This document shows positions 23,264-32,014 of a stretch of DNA of 53,259 nucleotides, one piece after another. A program made the translations under genes and the position numbers. The notes beneath the pieces are model-generated. The model did not search any database and was not told the DNA's origin. It saw only the letters and a list, made by a program, of their open reading frames with translations. Each line of letters opens with the position of its first letter. The first letter of the stretch is position 1. Origin of the DNA: Candidatus Sulfotelmatobacter sp. (GTDB lineage Bacteria; Acidobacteriota; Terriglobia; Terriglobales; Acidobacteriaceae); contig JADGNQ010000025.1 in the NCBI GenBank assembly GCA_017883385.1, positions 1-53,259 of the forward strand, in the 5' to 3' direction.

Positions 23264-23797
23264 ATGAAGAAGCTTGCAATCCTGATCCTGCTGGCGCTGG
23301 AACTCGCGGTTGGCGGCTGCGGCAATAGCAGTCCCTCGACGACCACCTCCACGACGACCAGCGGGAATTGGGAAGCCCAACTTACCGGGGGAACCGGCGA
23401 AGCCAGCAAACTGAATTTCGTGACCGCACTCTCGGTCACCAACACCGGGCCGCTCGACATTACCGGCTTCGGGTTCATCAATGCTGGAGCGTGCTTTGCG
23501 AACGGCACAAATGGTTCAACCCAAACCGGCTCGGCCACCCTGGTCACCAGTTCGACGGACGCGGTGACGGGCACGATGACCTATACCGTGCAGTCCGTAA
23601 CGCCGGCGGGCAATACCCTCACCCTGACTGGGAACCTGACCGGCACGTCGAATGGAACCACCGGGACGACCGGAACGCTGAGCGGCGGCGTTGTCGCGGG
23701 CACATGGTCTCTGACCGGTGGCCAGGGCGACCCCACCTGTACGGGCCAAGGCGATTTCATCATGTGTCAAGGCGCCGCAACCTGCGTTGTTCCGTAG
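23264..23797 (+). CDS. Lipoprotein, beta-rich (second of a related pair)
   Basis: A 177-residue predicted lipoprotein with lipobox VGGC (Cys19), a Thr/Ser-rich tether (SSPSTTTSTTTSG) and a beta-rich body with SGNWEAQLTGG, GTMTYTVQSVTPAGNTLTL, GTWSLTGGQGDPTC. It is related to the previous gene. The start at 23264 is chosen because the hydrophobic signal begins there and AAGGACGG lies upstream; the frame open from 23168 has no signal. The stop codon falls within a 13-bp tandem duplication (23792-23817). Confidence 0.78.
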   Translation: MKKLAILILLALELAVGGCGNSSPSTTTSTTTSGNWEAQLTGGTGEASKLNFVTALSVTNTGPLDITGFGFINAGACFANGTNGSTQTGSATLVTSSTDAVTGTMTYTVQSVTPAGNTLTLTGNLTGTSNGTTGTTGTLSGGVVAGTWSLTGGQGDPTCTGQGDFIMCQGAATCVVP

Positions 23798-23817
23798 AAC
23801 GATTCCGTAGAACGATT
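23792..23817. repeat. 13-bp tandem duplication at a stop codon
   Basis: CCGTAGAACGATT is repeated exactly twice in tandem. The first copy contains the TAG stop of the second lipoprotein gene. It is probably a recent slippage duplication. Confidence 0.85.
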
Positions 23818-23931
23818 CCGGCACGGTGAGCCACGTGACCGCATCTCTTCCTCGTCCTTAGTTTCTCGGGATCATTGCTCTCTTGGCGCCGCTCTTCCTT
23901 CGCCTTGCCCCGCTGCTATAAAGTGGGAGCC

Positions 23932-24942
23932 ATGAAGCGCTCGCTCAAAGAAGTCGCCGACGCGGTGGGAGCCCGCCTGATTGGGGATGGCCGCGTCGAA
24001 GTGAGTGGCGTGGCCAGCATCGAGTCGGCGTTACCGAATGATCTCGTCTTCGTCGAGGACGAGAAACACCTCGCGGTGGCCCTGCAGTCACGGGCCGGGG
24101 CGGTGATCGCGGGAGAATTCGCGGCCGCGATTGTGTCCGACCGGCCGCTGCTCATCAGTGATCATCCCAAACTCAGTTTTGCACGTGCCGCGCGAGCCCT
24201 GCGCGAAGCGTCGGCGCCTGATGCCGCCTCGCAGCAGGCAACTGCGCACCCGACCGCGGTAATTCATCCTTCCGTTATGCTCGGACCCGGCGTCTACGTG
24301 GAAGAACGCGCCGTGGTCAGCGAACAGGCGCAGATCGGTCACCACACCCGGGTCGGCGCGGGCTGTGCTCTCGGCGCCGGTGTGAGAATTGGCCGCGACT
24401 GCGAAATCTATCCCAATGTCACAATTTATCCGGACACCACGCTGGGAGACCGCGTGATCGTACACGCGGGCGCGGTGCTGGGCAGTGACGGCTTCGGGTA
24501 CGTGCGCGACCGCAAGACCGGGCACTACGAAAAATTCCCGCAGGTCGGACGGTTGGTCATCGAAGACGACGTCGAGATCGGAGCCAATGCGACCATCGAT
24601 CGCGGCGCGCTCGACGAAACCCGCATCCGGCGGGGAACGAAGATCGACAATCTCGTCCACATCGGGCACAACTGCCAGATCGGCGAAGACGTCGTGATTG
24701 CCGCGCAGACCGGCCTGTCCGGCAGCATTGTGATCGAAAACGGCGTCATCTTGGGCGGGCAGGTGGGCATTGGCGAGCACGCGCGCATCGAAGAGGGAGT
24801 CATGCTGGGCGGACAAGGCGGCGTCCTGCCCAACAAAGTGCTGCGCGGCAAAGGCGTGGCCTTCTGGGGAACACCGGCGCAGCCGTTGCGCGAATACCTG
24901 AAACAGCTCGCGACCTTGGCGCGCCTCGCGAAAAAGGACTGA
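23932..24942 (+). CDS. lpxD: UDP-3-O-acylglucosamine N-acyltransferase (LpxD)
   Basis: A 336-residue enzyme for the third step of lipid A synthesis. It transfers a 3-hydroxyacyl chain from ACP to the 2-amino group of UDP-3-O-acylglucosamine in the cytoplasm. The N-terminal uridine-binding domain (about 1-100) is followed by left-handed beta-helix hexapeptide repeats (about 105-300: [26 protein letters not shown] and more). The catalytic His is in [14 protein letters not shown] (about His246). The start at 23932 is preceded by AAGTGGGAG; the 23875 frame start is rejected. The MobB-like gene follows after 2 bp and lnt comes next, so this is an envelope operon. Confidence 0.93.
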   Translation: MKRSLKEVADAVGARLIGDGRVEVSGVASIESALPNDLVFVEDEKHLAVALQSRAGAVIAGEFAAAIVSDRPLLISDHPKLSFARAARALREASAPDAASQQATAHPTAVIHPSVMLGPGVYVEERAVVSEQAQIGHHTRVGAGCALGAGVRIGRDCEIYPNVTIYPDTTLGDRVIVHAGAVLGSDGFGYVRDRKTGHYEKFPQVGRLVIEDDVEIGANATIDRGALDETRIRRGTKIDNLVHIGHNCQIGEDVVIAAQTGLSGSIVIENGVILGGQVGIGEHARIEEGVMLGGQGGVLPNKVLRGKGVAFWGTPAQPLREYLKQLATLARLAKKD

Positions 24943-24944
24943 TC

Positions 24945-25583
24945 ATGTCGCTGGTGGTGGTCGGCGGACATTCGCGCAGCGTGGGCAAGACCAGCGTGGT
25001 TGCCAGCCTGATCTCTGCCCTGCCCGAATACGAATGGACTGCCGCCAAGATTACACAGTATGGCCACGGCGTTTGCTCGGCGAACGGCGAGGCCTGCGAC
25101 TGTGCCACCGGCGACCACTCCTGGGCGATTTCAGAAGAGCGCGACCGGTCCGGGGAGTCGGACACGTCGCGGTTCCTGGTGGCGGGGGCGGTGCGGGTGT
25201 TGTGGGTGCGCACAGAACAAGGGCGCCTGGCCGAAGCGATGCCGTCGTTGCGCGCGAAACTTGAAGGCGCGCGCAACGTGATCATCGAGTCGAACAGCAT
25301 CTTAAAGTTTCTGCGTCCGGATTTGTATCTGACGGTGCTCGACCCGGCGACAGCCGATTTCAAGAACTCGGCGCGGGAGTTCCTGGACCGCGCCAGCGCC
25401 GTGATCCTGCACGAGGCAGCTAGTGGCGCGGCGTGGCAGGACGTGTCCCTGAAGCCGGTGAAAGAGCGCCCAGTATTCCGCATCACGCCGCCGGAGTACG
25501 TCACTCCGGAGATTGTGAAGTTCGTCCGAGCATCCCTTCCAAGGGTCGTCGAAGAACGGCTCAAACTGAGAACTGAGAACTGA
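24945..25583 (+). CDS. P-loop NTPase-like protein, MobB-related, unknown function
   Basis: A 212-residue protein. The N-terminus LVVVGGHSRSVGKTSVVASL is a Walker-A-like loop with one residue more than the usual GxxxxGK[ST]. A Lys/His stretch (KITQYGHG) follows, then a Cys-rich loop (GVCSANGEACDCATGDHSW) and DRSGESDTSRFLVAGA. The last resembles the D..G.DS.R...AGA region of MobB (molybdopterin-guanine dinucleotide biosynthesis protein B). NVIIESNSI sits where MobB has its acidic segment. No other molybdenum gene is nearby; it lies between lpxD and lnt, so a lipid or envelope role is possible. The stop codon is supplied by the following heptamer array. Confidence 0.7.
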   Translation: MSLVVVGGHSRSVGKTSVVASLISALPEYEWTAAKITQYGHGVCSANGEACDCATGDHSWAISEERDRSGESDTSRFLVAGAVRVLWVRTEQGRLAEAMPSLRAKLEGARNVIIESNSILKFLRPDLYLTVLDPATADFKNSAREFLDRASAVILHEAASGAAWQDVSLKPVKERPVFRITPPEYVTPEIVKFVRASLPRVVEERLKLRTEN

Positions 25584-25597
25584 GAACCGAGAACTGC
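25563..25597. repeat. Heptamer array GAGAACT (about 5 units)
   Basis: Five units of GAGAACT/GAGAACC at the junction of the MobB-like gene and lnt. The last residues of the upstream protein (LRTEN) and its TGA stop are encoded by the array. The lnt start region begins within a few bases of its end. It matches the arrays at 1-190 and 8425. Confidence 0.92.
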
Positions 25598-25600
25598 TCT

Positions 25601-27208
25601 TTGCTATCCTTGCACGTGCGGCAAATTCATCCCAGCGCCTGGTTTTTGGTCGTCTTATCGGCACTTCTTCAGGTCATCATCTTTCCTCTAACGCACGTCT
25701 ACGTTCTTGCCTGGTTCGCGCTTGCCCCGCTGCTTGTGGCTCTGTTGCGCGCGCGTCCAGCAGGCGACCTCGAGATTGCCGGGTCGGTACGGCTGCAACC
25801 GGCTTCTCCCGCGCAAGCATTCCTTCTTTCGTACTTATGCGGAATTCTCTGGTATGCCGGGACATGCTATTGGATTTACGACACGATGCGCCAGTACGGG
25901 GGGCTCAGTGCGCCCGCGGCTCTCCTGGCGTTATTTCTTTTTTGCTGCTACCTCGGGCTATATCACGGATTGTTCGGCCTGCTTGTGAGCCTGCTGGTGG
26001 GGCCGGGACGCGACTTCCGGCGAGCGCTGGTGACTGCGCCGTTCCTTTGGGTGGCGGTGGAATTGGCGCGCACGCGCGTAACGGGATTTCCCTGGAACCT
26101 GCTCGGCATCGCACAAGTCGATAACGCAGCTCTGTGCCGCATCGCTGGATGGACGGGCGTCTACGGCATCTCCCTTGAGATTGTGCTAGTGAATGTAGCG
26201 CTGGCTGCGGCATTTCTGGTTCCGCGCGAAAAACGCGCCGCGATGCTGGTGGCGGCGCTGGCTGCTGGCTCTGTACTGCAGGCTGGAAGTTTGGTTGAGG
26301 CTCCGACGGTTAAGGCGGATCGTGTCGCCCTGCTGGTGCAGCAGAACATTCCGGTCTCGCTCAACCGCGTGCCTCCACCGGTTCAGCAGACATTGGCGTC
26401 TCTAACTGATCTGACTGTGAAGTCCGCAACCGGCAGTCCTGCGAAGATCGAATTGACAGTTTGGCCGGAGTCCCCTGCACCGTTCTTCACGAACGACGCG
26501 CGCTTTCGCGCTGCGGTCAGCGACATGGCGCGCCAGACAAAGTCGTGGACTGTGACCGGGTCCATTGGCACCGCGCCGTCGGCTATAGGTGAAGATATCG
26601 TATTCAACTCAGCGGCGTTGGTCAGCCCGAACGGCGACTGGACCGCGCGCTACGACAAGGTCCATCTTGTGCCCTTCGGAGAGTATCTGCCGTTTCCAAG
26701 CCTCTTTTCATTTGCGGGAGGCTTGGCCAAGGAAGTCGGGGAGTTTGGCCGGGGCGCATCGCGGGAACCGCTGGATGCAGCGGGTGCCCGGCTCGGTGTG
26801 TTTATCTGTTACGAGTCTGTCTTCCCCGATGAAGTGCGGCAGTTCGCAGACCACGGCGCGCAGGTTTTCGTGAACATTTCGAATGATGGATGGTACGGCG
26901 ACAGCGGCGCCTACGCGCAGCATTTGAACCAAACCCGTATGCGCGCCATCGAGAACAATCGCTGGCTGCTAAGCGCTACCAACACCGGGGTCACAGCTTC
27001 CATCGACCCCTGGGGACGAGTTGTGGCGAAAATCCCCCGCAACGAGCGGACAGCGCTGCTGGCGCCCTACGCGCTTACGTCTGTCACTACTTTTTACACT
27101 CGCCACGGCGACTGGTTCGCGTACGCCTGTGCGATAATTTCAATTGGAGCGCTGCTCACGCGCTTCGTGTTTTCCAAAAACCGCAAAAAGGTCGACGCGT
27201 CCTCATGA
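25601..27208 (+). CDS. lnt: Apolipoprotein N-acyltransferase (Lnt)
   Basis: About 535 residues, inner-membrane enzyme that adds the third acyl chain to the N-terminal Cys of lipoproteins. The N-terminal half has five or six membrane segments. The C-terminal nitrilase-like domain has the catalytic triad region: LTVWPESPAPFF with Glu, YDKVHLVPFGEYLPF with Lys, and GVFICYESVFPDEVR with the nucleophile Cys. NISNDGWYGDSGAYAQHL also fits. The start is uncertain: TTG 25601, TTG 25610 and GTG 25616 are all in frame and no ribosome binding site is evident, because a heptamer array lies just upstream. The last codons overlap the prfB start (ATGA). Confidence 0.92.
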   Translation: MLSLHVRQIHPSAWFLVVLSALLQVIIFPLTHVYVLAWFALAPLLVALLRARPAGDLEIAGSVRLQPASPAQAFLLSYLCGILWYAGTCYWIYDTMRQYGGLSAPAALLALFLFCCYLGLYHGLFGLLVSLLVGPGRDFRRALVTAPFLWVAVELARTRVTGFPWNLLGIAQVDNAALCRIAGWTGVYGISLEIVLVNVALAAAFLVPREKRAAMLVAALAAGSVLQAGSLVEAPTVKADRVALLVQQNIPVSLNRVPPPVQQTLASLTDLTVKSATGSPAKIELTVWPESPAPFFTNDARFRAAVSDMARQTKSWTVTGSIGTAPSAIGEDIVFNSAALVSPNGDWTARYDKVHLVPFGEYLPFPSLFSFAGGLAKEVGEFGRGASREPLDAAGARLGVFICYESVFPDEVRQFADHGAQVFVNISNDGWYGDSGAYAQHLNQTRMRAIENNRWLLSATNTGVTASIDPWGRVVAKIPRNERTALLAPYALTSVTTFYTRHGDWFAYACAIISIGALLTRFVFSKNRKKVDASS

Positions 27209-28306
27209 ATCAAGAGTTGGTGATGGAATACGAAAAACTCGGCAAGAAGGTCCACGAACTTCGGGAGTATCTTTGACGCGGAGAAGGTCCGTCCGCAGCT
27301 AGCCGAAATTGAGAAGCAGTCCGCCGACCCGAATCTGTGGTCGAATCCGCAGCGATCGCAACAGGTGATGCGCGAAAAGAAGCGGTTGGAGCACGTGCTC
27401 GCCACCGACGCCGATCTGGCGCGCCGCGGCGACGACATTGCCGCCTACTTCGACCTCTCCAAAGAAGGCGAGAGTGTCGACTCCGACTTGCAGCGCGAAA
27501 TCGGTGCCCTGAGCCAGTTGCTCGACAAACTCGAAACCGAGACCTTGCTCTCGGGCGAAAACGACGCGCGCAATGCCATCGTCACCATTCATCCCGGCGC
27601 CGGCGGCACCGAGTCGCAGGATTGGGCCGACATGCTTCTGCGGATGTACCTGCGCTGGGCTGAGCGCCAACGTTTCGAAACCGTGCTGTACGACTACCAG
27701 CCGGGCGAAGAGGCGGGGCTGAAGTCGGCGACCTTTGCCGTGAACGGCGAGTATGCCTTCGGACTTTTGCAGGGCGAGATCGGCGTGCACCGCCTGGTGC
27801 GTATTTCGCCCTTCGACCAGGCCAAGCGTCGGCATACCTCGTTTGCCAGCGTTTACGTCTCCCCGGAAATCGACGAAAGCATTGAAATTATCATCAAGCC
27901 GGAAGATATCCGCATCGATACTTACCGCTCGAGCGGCAAGGGCGGACAACACGTGAACACCACAGATTCGGCCGTGCGCATCACGCACATTGCCACCGGT
28001 CTGGTCGCCAATTGCCAGAATGAGCGCTCGCAGCACAAGAACAAAGAGCGTGCCATGAGCATGTTGCGTTCCAAGCTCTATGAATTCGAAATGGAGAAGA
28101 AGCGCGCGGCCACAAAGAAAATTGAGGACTCGAAGCTCGACATCGAATTTGGATCGCAGATTCGCTCGTACGTGTTGCAACCCTATCGCATGATTAAAGA
28201 CCATCGCACCAAGACCGAAGTCGGAGACGTCGATCGCGTGCTCGACGGCGATTTGCAGCCGTTCATTCGCGCGTATCTGCTGGCGCGGCGAGGAGAGCAG
28301 TCGTGA
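27205..28306 (+). CDS. prfB: Peptide chain release factor 2, with programmed +1 frameshift
   Basis: RF2 terminates translation at UGA and UAA. The gene is read in two frames: 23 codons from ATG 27205 up to CTT 27271-27273, then TGA 27274-27276. After slipping one base, translation continues from GAC 27275 to the stop at 28306. The joined product is about 366 residues, the normal RF2 length. The peptide anticodon region is SPF (VRISPFDQAKRR), specific for RF2, and the catalytic GGQ is in SGKGGQHVNTTDSAVRI. The ATG overlaps the lnt stop, and the HD gene overlaps the prfB stop. The short first frame must not be read as a pseudogene. Confidence 0.95.
27262..27277 (+). promoter_or_regulatory. prfB programmed +1 frameshift site
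   Basis: CGGGAG-TAT-CTT-TGA-C: a Shine-Dalgarno-like CGGGAG stands three bases before the slippery CTT, followed by the in-frame TGA and C. This is the classic autoregulatory RF2 site: when RF2 is scarce the ribosome pauses at UGA and slips from CUU to UUU. The arrangement matches the known one base for base in the TATCTTTGAC core. Confidence 0.95.
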
Positions 28307-28944
28307 AGACGGCAGGGTCGAAGGAGAAGCGCCAGCCACAGCGCAAGCACGCAGTAAAGCTCGGTGCTCGCTTTCTGCGGGCCTTTCAGTTCGCGGCGGA
28401 GAAGCACGCCGGGCAAACGCGCAAGGCGTCGACCATTCCCTATATCGCGCACTTGATCGGCGTTGCGTCTTTGGTGCTGGAAGGTGGGGGCGACGAAGAT
28501 CTGGCGATTGCTGCCCTGCTGCACGATGTGGTTGAGGACTGCGGTGGGGCGCCGATGCTGAAAGAGGTTCGCCGCCGGTTTGGCAGCCGCGTCGCGAAAG
28601 TAGTGGATGGCTGCACCGATGCCGACACATTTCCCAAAGCGCCTTGGCGCGAGCGCAAGGAGAAGTACATCCGGCACCTGAAGACGGCGGACGCGGACAC
28701 GCGGCTGGTTTCGGCAGCCGACAAACTGAACAACGTGCGCTCCATCGTCAGCGATTACCGCGCGATCGGTGAATCCGTGTGGTCACGGTTCAACGGTGGA
28801 CGCGAGGGTACTCTTTGGTACTATCGGACTTTGCGGGATGAACTTCTCCGGCCCAAACGGAATCGCATCACCCGGGAACTCGAGCTGGCCGTGAACGAGC
28901 TGGAGTCGCTGACCGGGGGAAAGCCGGTTTCAGATGGCCGATGA
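28303..28944 (+). CDS. HD-domain hydrolase, SpoT/MESH1-like
   Basis: A 213-residue metal-dependent phosphohydrolase. The order of motifs fits the hydrolase half of RelA/SpoT proteins: FAAEKHAGQTRKASTIPYIAHL, then AIAALLHDVVED (the HD pair) and later RLVSAADKLNNVRSI (distal Asp). There is no synthetase domain, so it is a small alarmone-hydrolase-like protein that may degrade (p)ppGpp. The specificity is inferred. GTG 28303 overlaps the prfB stop and the 3' end overlaps the next gene by 11 bp. The basic N-terminus (KEKRQPQRKHAVK) is unusual. Confidence 0.85.
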   Translation: MKTAGSKEKRQPQRKHAVKLGARFLRAFQFAAEKHAGQTRKASTIPYIAHLIGVASLVLEGGGDEDLAIAALLHDVVEDCGGAPMLKEVRRRFGSRVAKVVDGCTDADTFPKAPWRERKEKYIRHLKTADADTRLVSAADKLNNVRSIVSDYRAIGESVWSRFNGGREGTLWYYRTLRDELLRPKRNRITRELELAVNELESLTGGKPVSDGR

Positions 28945-30187
28945 TCACAACCATCCGTCGAGGCATGAAGGTTTGCCGCGCACGATCGATCAAATCCGCG
29001 CCTCGAAACTGCCCTCCAACATGATGCAGTTTGCCGCGCGTGGCGCCTTGCAGGTGGCCCCGGCCGAGAACATTGAGATTCTGGTCCATCTGGCACGGAA
29101 CAACAAGATCTTCGGCGAACTGGCGCGCATGACCCTGGCCGGGTGGGACGAGAAGTCATCCATCGCGGCGGCCGCCGATCCCCACACCACCACGGAAGTT
29201 CTGAACTACCTTATTGCACACGACAACCTGCGTCCGGCTCTGCTGCCTGCGCTGCTCGAAAACCCTTCGGTCCCCGAAACTCAGTTGGTCAAGCTTGCCG
29301 TCTCTGCTTTGCGGGAAACCATTGTGGTGATGCTCAAGAGTGCGCGAGTGCGCTCGCTGCATAGCGTCCTCTCAGCTCTCAAGTCCAATCCGTATGTGAA
29401 CAAGGAGGAGGCCGAAGAACTGCGGCGTTTATCGAGCGCCAGCCAGGCCCCCGCCGCAACAAAGGATGCTGCGTCTGCCACGGAGCACCCACCGTCCGCG
29501 ACCGAAGATCCAGCGTCGGCCGCGAGTTCCGACTCTGCGGATGAATGGGGGGACGATGAGGTCCTCTCCGCCTACCTCAAGGAACACGCTAAAGACATTG
29601 CCGCGGAGGGCGACAAGCCGTTCCAGGCAATTGGCGGGGTCGTTGAGCTATTAGGATCCGATTACTTCCCGGTGATACCGAATCCGGAAGAGCCTGCCGC
29701 CACTGCCGAGGCGCCGGTTGATGCCGCACCCAGGAAGCCTCAGGTGCAAGTCGCGCCCAAACGCGAGAACGCGCTCCAGAAGATCAGCCACCTCGACGTG
29801 AAGGGACGCATCCAGTTGGCGTTGAAGGGCAACAAGGAGGAGCGCTCGCTTCTGATTCGTGACGGCACAAAAGTTGTGGCGCTGGCCGTGCTTGAAGCTC
29901 CTAAACTCTCCGACGGCGAAGTGGAAAAATTCGCCAGCCAGAAGAACGTGCTCGAATCGGTACTGCGGCAGATTCCACTGAAGCGCCGCTTCTTGAAGAA
30001 TTACATCGTGGTGCGCAATCTCGTGGCCAATCCGCGGACGCCGCTCGACCTTGGCCTGGGCTTGATGAAGTACCTGCTGGTGGCGGATCTGAAGAAACTG
30101 TCCACCAACAAGGAAGTTTCGGAAACGATTCGTAACCTGGGAATGAAGACGTTCAAGCAGAAAATGGACGCAGCCAACAAGAAATAG
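28934..30187 (+). CDS. Large hypothetical protein with helical-repeat N-terminal half
   Basis: A 417-residue soluble protein that I do not recognise. Residues about 15-170 are helical with repeated L-A-x-N/H patterns (EILVHLARNNKIFGELARM, LNYLIAHDNLRPALLPALLEN), suggestive of HEAT-like or DUF2336-like repeats. Residues about 175-275 are low-complexity Ala/Ser/Pro/Glu. Residues about 280-417 form a second helical domain (LDVKGRIQLALKGNKEERSLLIRD, KRRFLKNYIVVRNLVANPRTPLDL). The start overlaps the HD gene by 11 bp, so the two may work together. The last domain resembles part of the first, which hints at duplication. Confidence 0.75.
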   Translation: MADDHNHPSRHEGLPRTIDQIRASKLPSNMMQFAARGALQVAPAENIEILVHLARNNKIFGELARMTLAGWDEKSSIAAAADPHTTTEVLNYLIAHDNLRPALLPALLENPSVPETQLVKLAVSALRETIVVMLKSARVRSLHSVLSALKSNPYVNKEEAEELRRLSSASQAPAATKDAASATEHPPSATEDPASAASSDSADEWGDDEVLSAYLKEHAKDIAAEGDKPFQAIGGVVELLGSDYFPVIPNPEEPAATAEAPVDAAPRKPQVQVAPKRENALQKISHLDVKGRIQLALKGNKEERSLLIRDGTKVVALAVLEAPKLSDGEVEKFASQKNVLESVLRQIPLKRRFLKNYIVVRNLVANPRTPLDLGLGLMKYLLVADLKKLSTNKEVSETIRNLGMKTFKQKMDAANKK

Positions 30188-30219
30188 ACCGCAAGCATGG
30201 AAGTGGAACCGGAGGGCCC

Positions 30220-30633
30220 TTGGCTTCTTTACCGCAACCCGATCCTATCGCCGAACTGCTGAAGCGCTCCAGGACGATCGCAGTAGTCGGCCTCTCCGAC
30301 AATCCGCTGCGGCCGAGTCACGGCGTTTCGGCCTACATGCAGAGCCACGGGTACCGCATCATCCCGGTGAACCCGCAGGTTGAGGAATGCCTGGGTGAGA
30401 AGGCTTACGCCTCGCTGCTCGACGTGCCGGAGAAGATCGATATCGTGAATATTTTTCGCCGGCCCGAGTACGTGGAAGAAATTGTTGACCAAGCCATCCA
30501 ACTCAAAGTCCCAGCCATCTGGATGCAGGAGGACGTGATCCACGAGAAGGCAGCGGAAAAGGCGCGCAAGGCTGGAATCTTCGTGGTGATGGACCGCTGC
30601 ATTTTGAAGGAACATCGCGCGCGGCTGCGTTGA
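30220..30633 (+). CDS. CoA-binding protein (YccU-like)
   Basis: A 137-residue Rossmann-fold protein of the CoA_binding_2 family. The nucleotide-binding loop is RTIAVVGLSDNPLRPSHGV. SYRIIPVNP-type (here GYRIIPVNPQ), VNIFRRPEYVEEIVDQAI and PAIWMQEDVIHEKAAEKA follow, with the conserved MDRCIL near the end. It binds CoA in homologues; the cellular role is not established. TTG 30220 is preceded by GGAGGGCC. It ends one base before the stop of the convergent phosphatase gene. Confidence 0.9.
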   Translation: MASLPQPDPIAELLKRSRTIAVVGLSDNPLRPSHGVSAYMQSHGYRIIPVNPQVEECLGEKAYASLLDVPEKIDIVNIFRRPEYVEEIVDQAIQLKVPAIWMQEDVIHEKAAEKARKAGIFVVMDRCILKEHRARLR

Positions 30634-30634
30634 A

Positions 30635-31930
30635 CTAGCGCCCGACGCCTGTCCCGACTCCCACAAAGACCACACTGGCATCGTCGCGTACGCCGCTTCC
30701 GTTCGCGAAGGATCGCACGTCATCGATGATGGTCACCGCTGATGCCCCCGGCTTCTCCGCATGTTCGGCGAGGCGGCCGAGGCCATACTCTTCTTCGTCC
30801 GCGTTTTCGGCCTCTGTAATGCCGTCGCTATAGAAGACCAGCCTTGAACCCTCGGACAACGTAACCTGGGTTTCCGAATAGTCTCCGCGGCCGAGCCCGA
30901 GCGGCAATCCGCGTTCCGTGTCCAGAAAGTGCTTGCCCTGGTCGTCGATGAACAGCGGCAGCAAATGTCCCGCGTTGGCAAAAACCACGTTGCGCGTTGC
31001 CGGGTCAAGCACGGCGTACACCATCGTCACAAACTTCCCCGCGGGAAAGTCGTCCACCAGCAACTGGTTCAGCCTGGTCAGCACTTCACCCGGCGAGCAG
31101 CATGCCTCAGCCAGCGAGCGAAACACGCCGCGCGTTGCCGACATCAGCAGAGCGGCGGCAGTGCCTTTTCCCGATACATCCGCGAGAACGAGTCCCCATC
31201 GCCCGTCAGGAAACGGAATAAAGTCGTACCAGTCGCCGCCCACGGCGCGCGCGGGCTCGCTGCGGCCGGAAACCACGAAGCCGGGAATGTAAGGAGAACT
31301 CTTCGGCAGCAACGCTTGCTGGATGAGCCGCGCTTCTTGCGCCTCGCGGTTCAGGACATCCCGCTCCGTGCGTTCATGCTGGAAGCGGCGAGCATTGCGC
31401 ACGGCCACCGCAACATGAGTGCACAACGCCTGCAGAAGTCTGCGCTGATTTGGGGAGAAGCCGTCCAGTTGGTGATGGGAGGCAGTGAAGACCCCCACTA
31501 ACTGTCCATCCACCTGGAGCGGAATCGCAACTTCGGAAAGCGTCGCTTCCTCACAGCCGATGTAGTATGGATCTTTGCGCACATCGGGGGCATACCTCAT
31601 CTCACCCGTGGCGGCCACGTACCCCACCATACCTCCCTTCCCGATCTTCAAGGCGTGGCCTTTGCCGTGGGCCGCGCAGCCGGCACAGCCGATCGCGCAG
31701 GCCAGAACTAATTCCCTACGCTCTTCGTCGTGTAGATAAATATCTGCATCGATGCACCCGAAAGAACGCGCCACGTCGTTGACAACTTTGTCGACGAGTT
31801 CATCCAGATCGAGGATCGAGTTGATCTTCTGCGCCGCTTTCTGCAGCTTCTGCAGATCTTCGACCAGATCGGGGGGCAGAGCGCGTACGGGAAATACCTC
31901 GTTGCTGGCGGCACTGGGAACCGTTGCCAT
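30635..31930 (-). CDS. GAF - SpoIIE-type PP2C serine phosphatase
   Basis: About 431 residues. The GAF domain (about 30-175) contains VARSFGCIDADIYLHDEERR and MRYAPDVRKDPYYIGC, with a cluster of Cys (CAIGCAGCAAHGKG) that might bind a metal or Fe-S centre. A short linker helix follows. The C-terminal PP2C/SpoIIE domain (about 205-425) has GGDWYDFIPFPDGRWGLVLADVSGKG and LVFYSDGITEAENADEEEYG. RsbU-type phosphatases act on anti-sigma antagonist proteins. The start at 31930 has AAGGA upstream; the 31996 start adds a Ser-rich stretch without support. No anti-sigma partner is seen next to it. Confidence 0.87.
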   Translation of the reverse strand: MATVPSAASNEVFPVRALPPDLVEDLQKLQKAAQKINSILDLDELVDKVVNDVARSFGCIDADIYLHDEERRELVLACAIGCAGCAAHGKGHALKIGKGGMVGYVAATGEMRYAPDVRKDPYYIGCEEATLSEVAIPLQVDGQLVGVFTASHHQLDGFSPNQRRLLQALCTHVAVAVRNARRFQHERTERDVLNREAQEARLIQQALLPKSSPYIPGFVVSGRSEPARAVGGDWYDFIPFPDGRWGLVLADVSGKGTAAALLMSATRGVFRSLAEACCSPGEVLTRLNQLLVDDFPAGKFVTMVYAVLDPATRNVVFANAGHLLPLFIDDQGKHFLDTERGLPLGLGRGDYSETQVTLSEGSRLVFYSDGITEAENADEEEYGLGRLAEHAEKPGASAVTIIDDVRSFANGSGVRDDASVVFVGVGTGVGR

Positions 31931-32014
31931 AAAAACTAATCCTTCCTGCTGAAGGCGGCCTGGGGAAGCTGCTGACAATGAATTATAGGATGCCATCCGG
32001 GATGTTACGATTCT

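Noticed and set aside
27205..27276. Separate 23-residue peptide or prfB pseudogene
   Set aside because: The in-frame TGA is the programmed frameshift site, with all its elements intact.
27299..28630. Minus-strand 443-residue frame
   Set aside because: It is the shadow of prfB and the HD gene; His/Arg/Leu-rich with no motifs.
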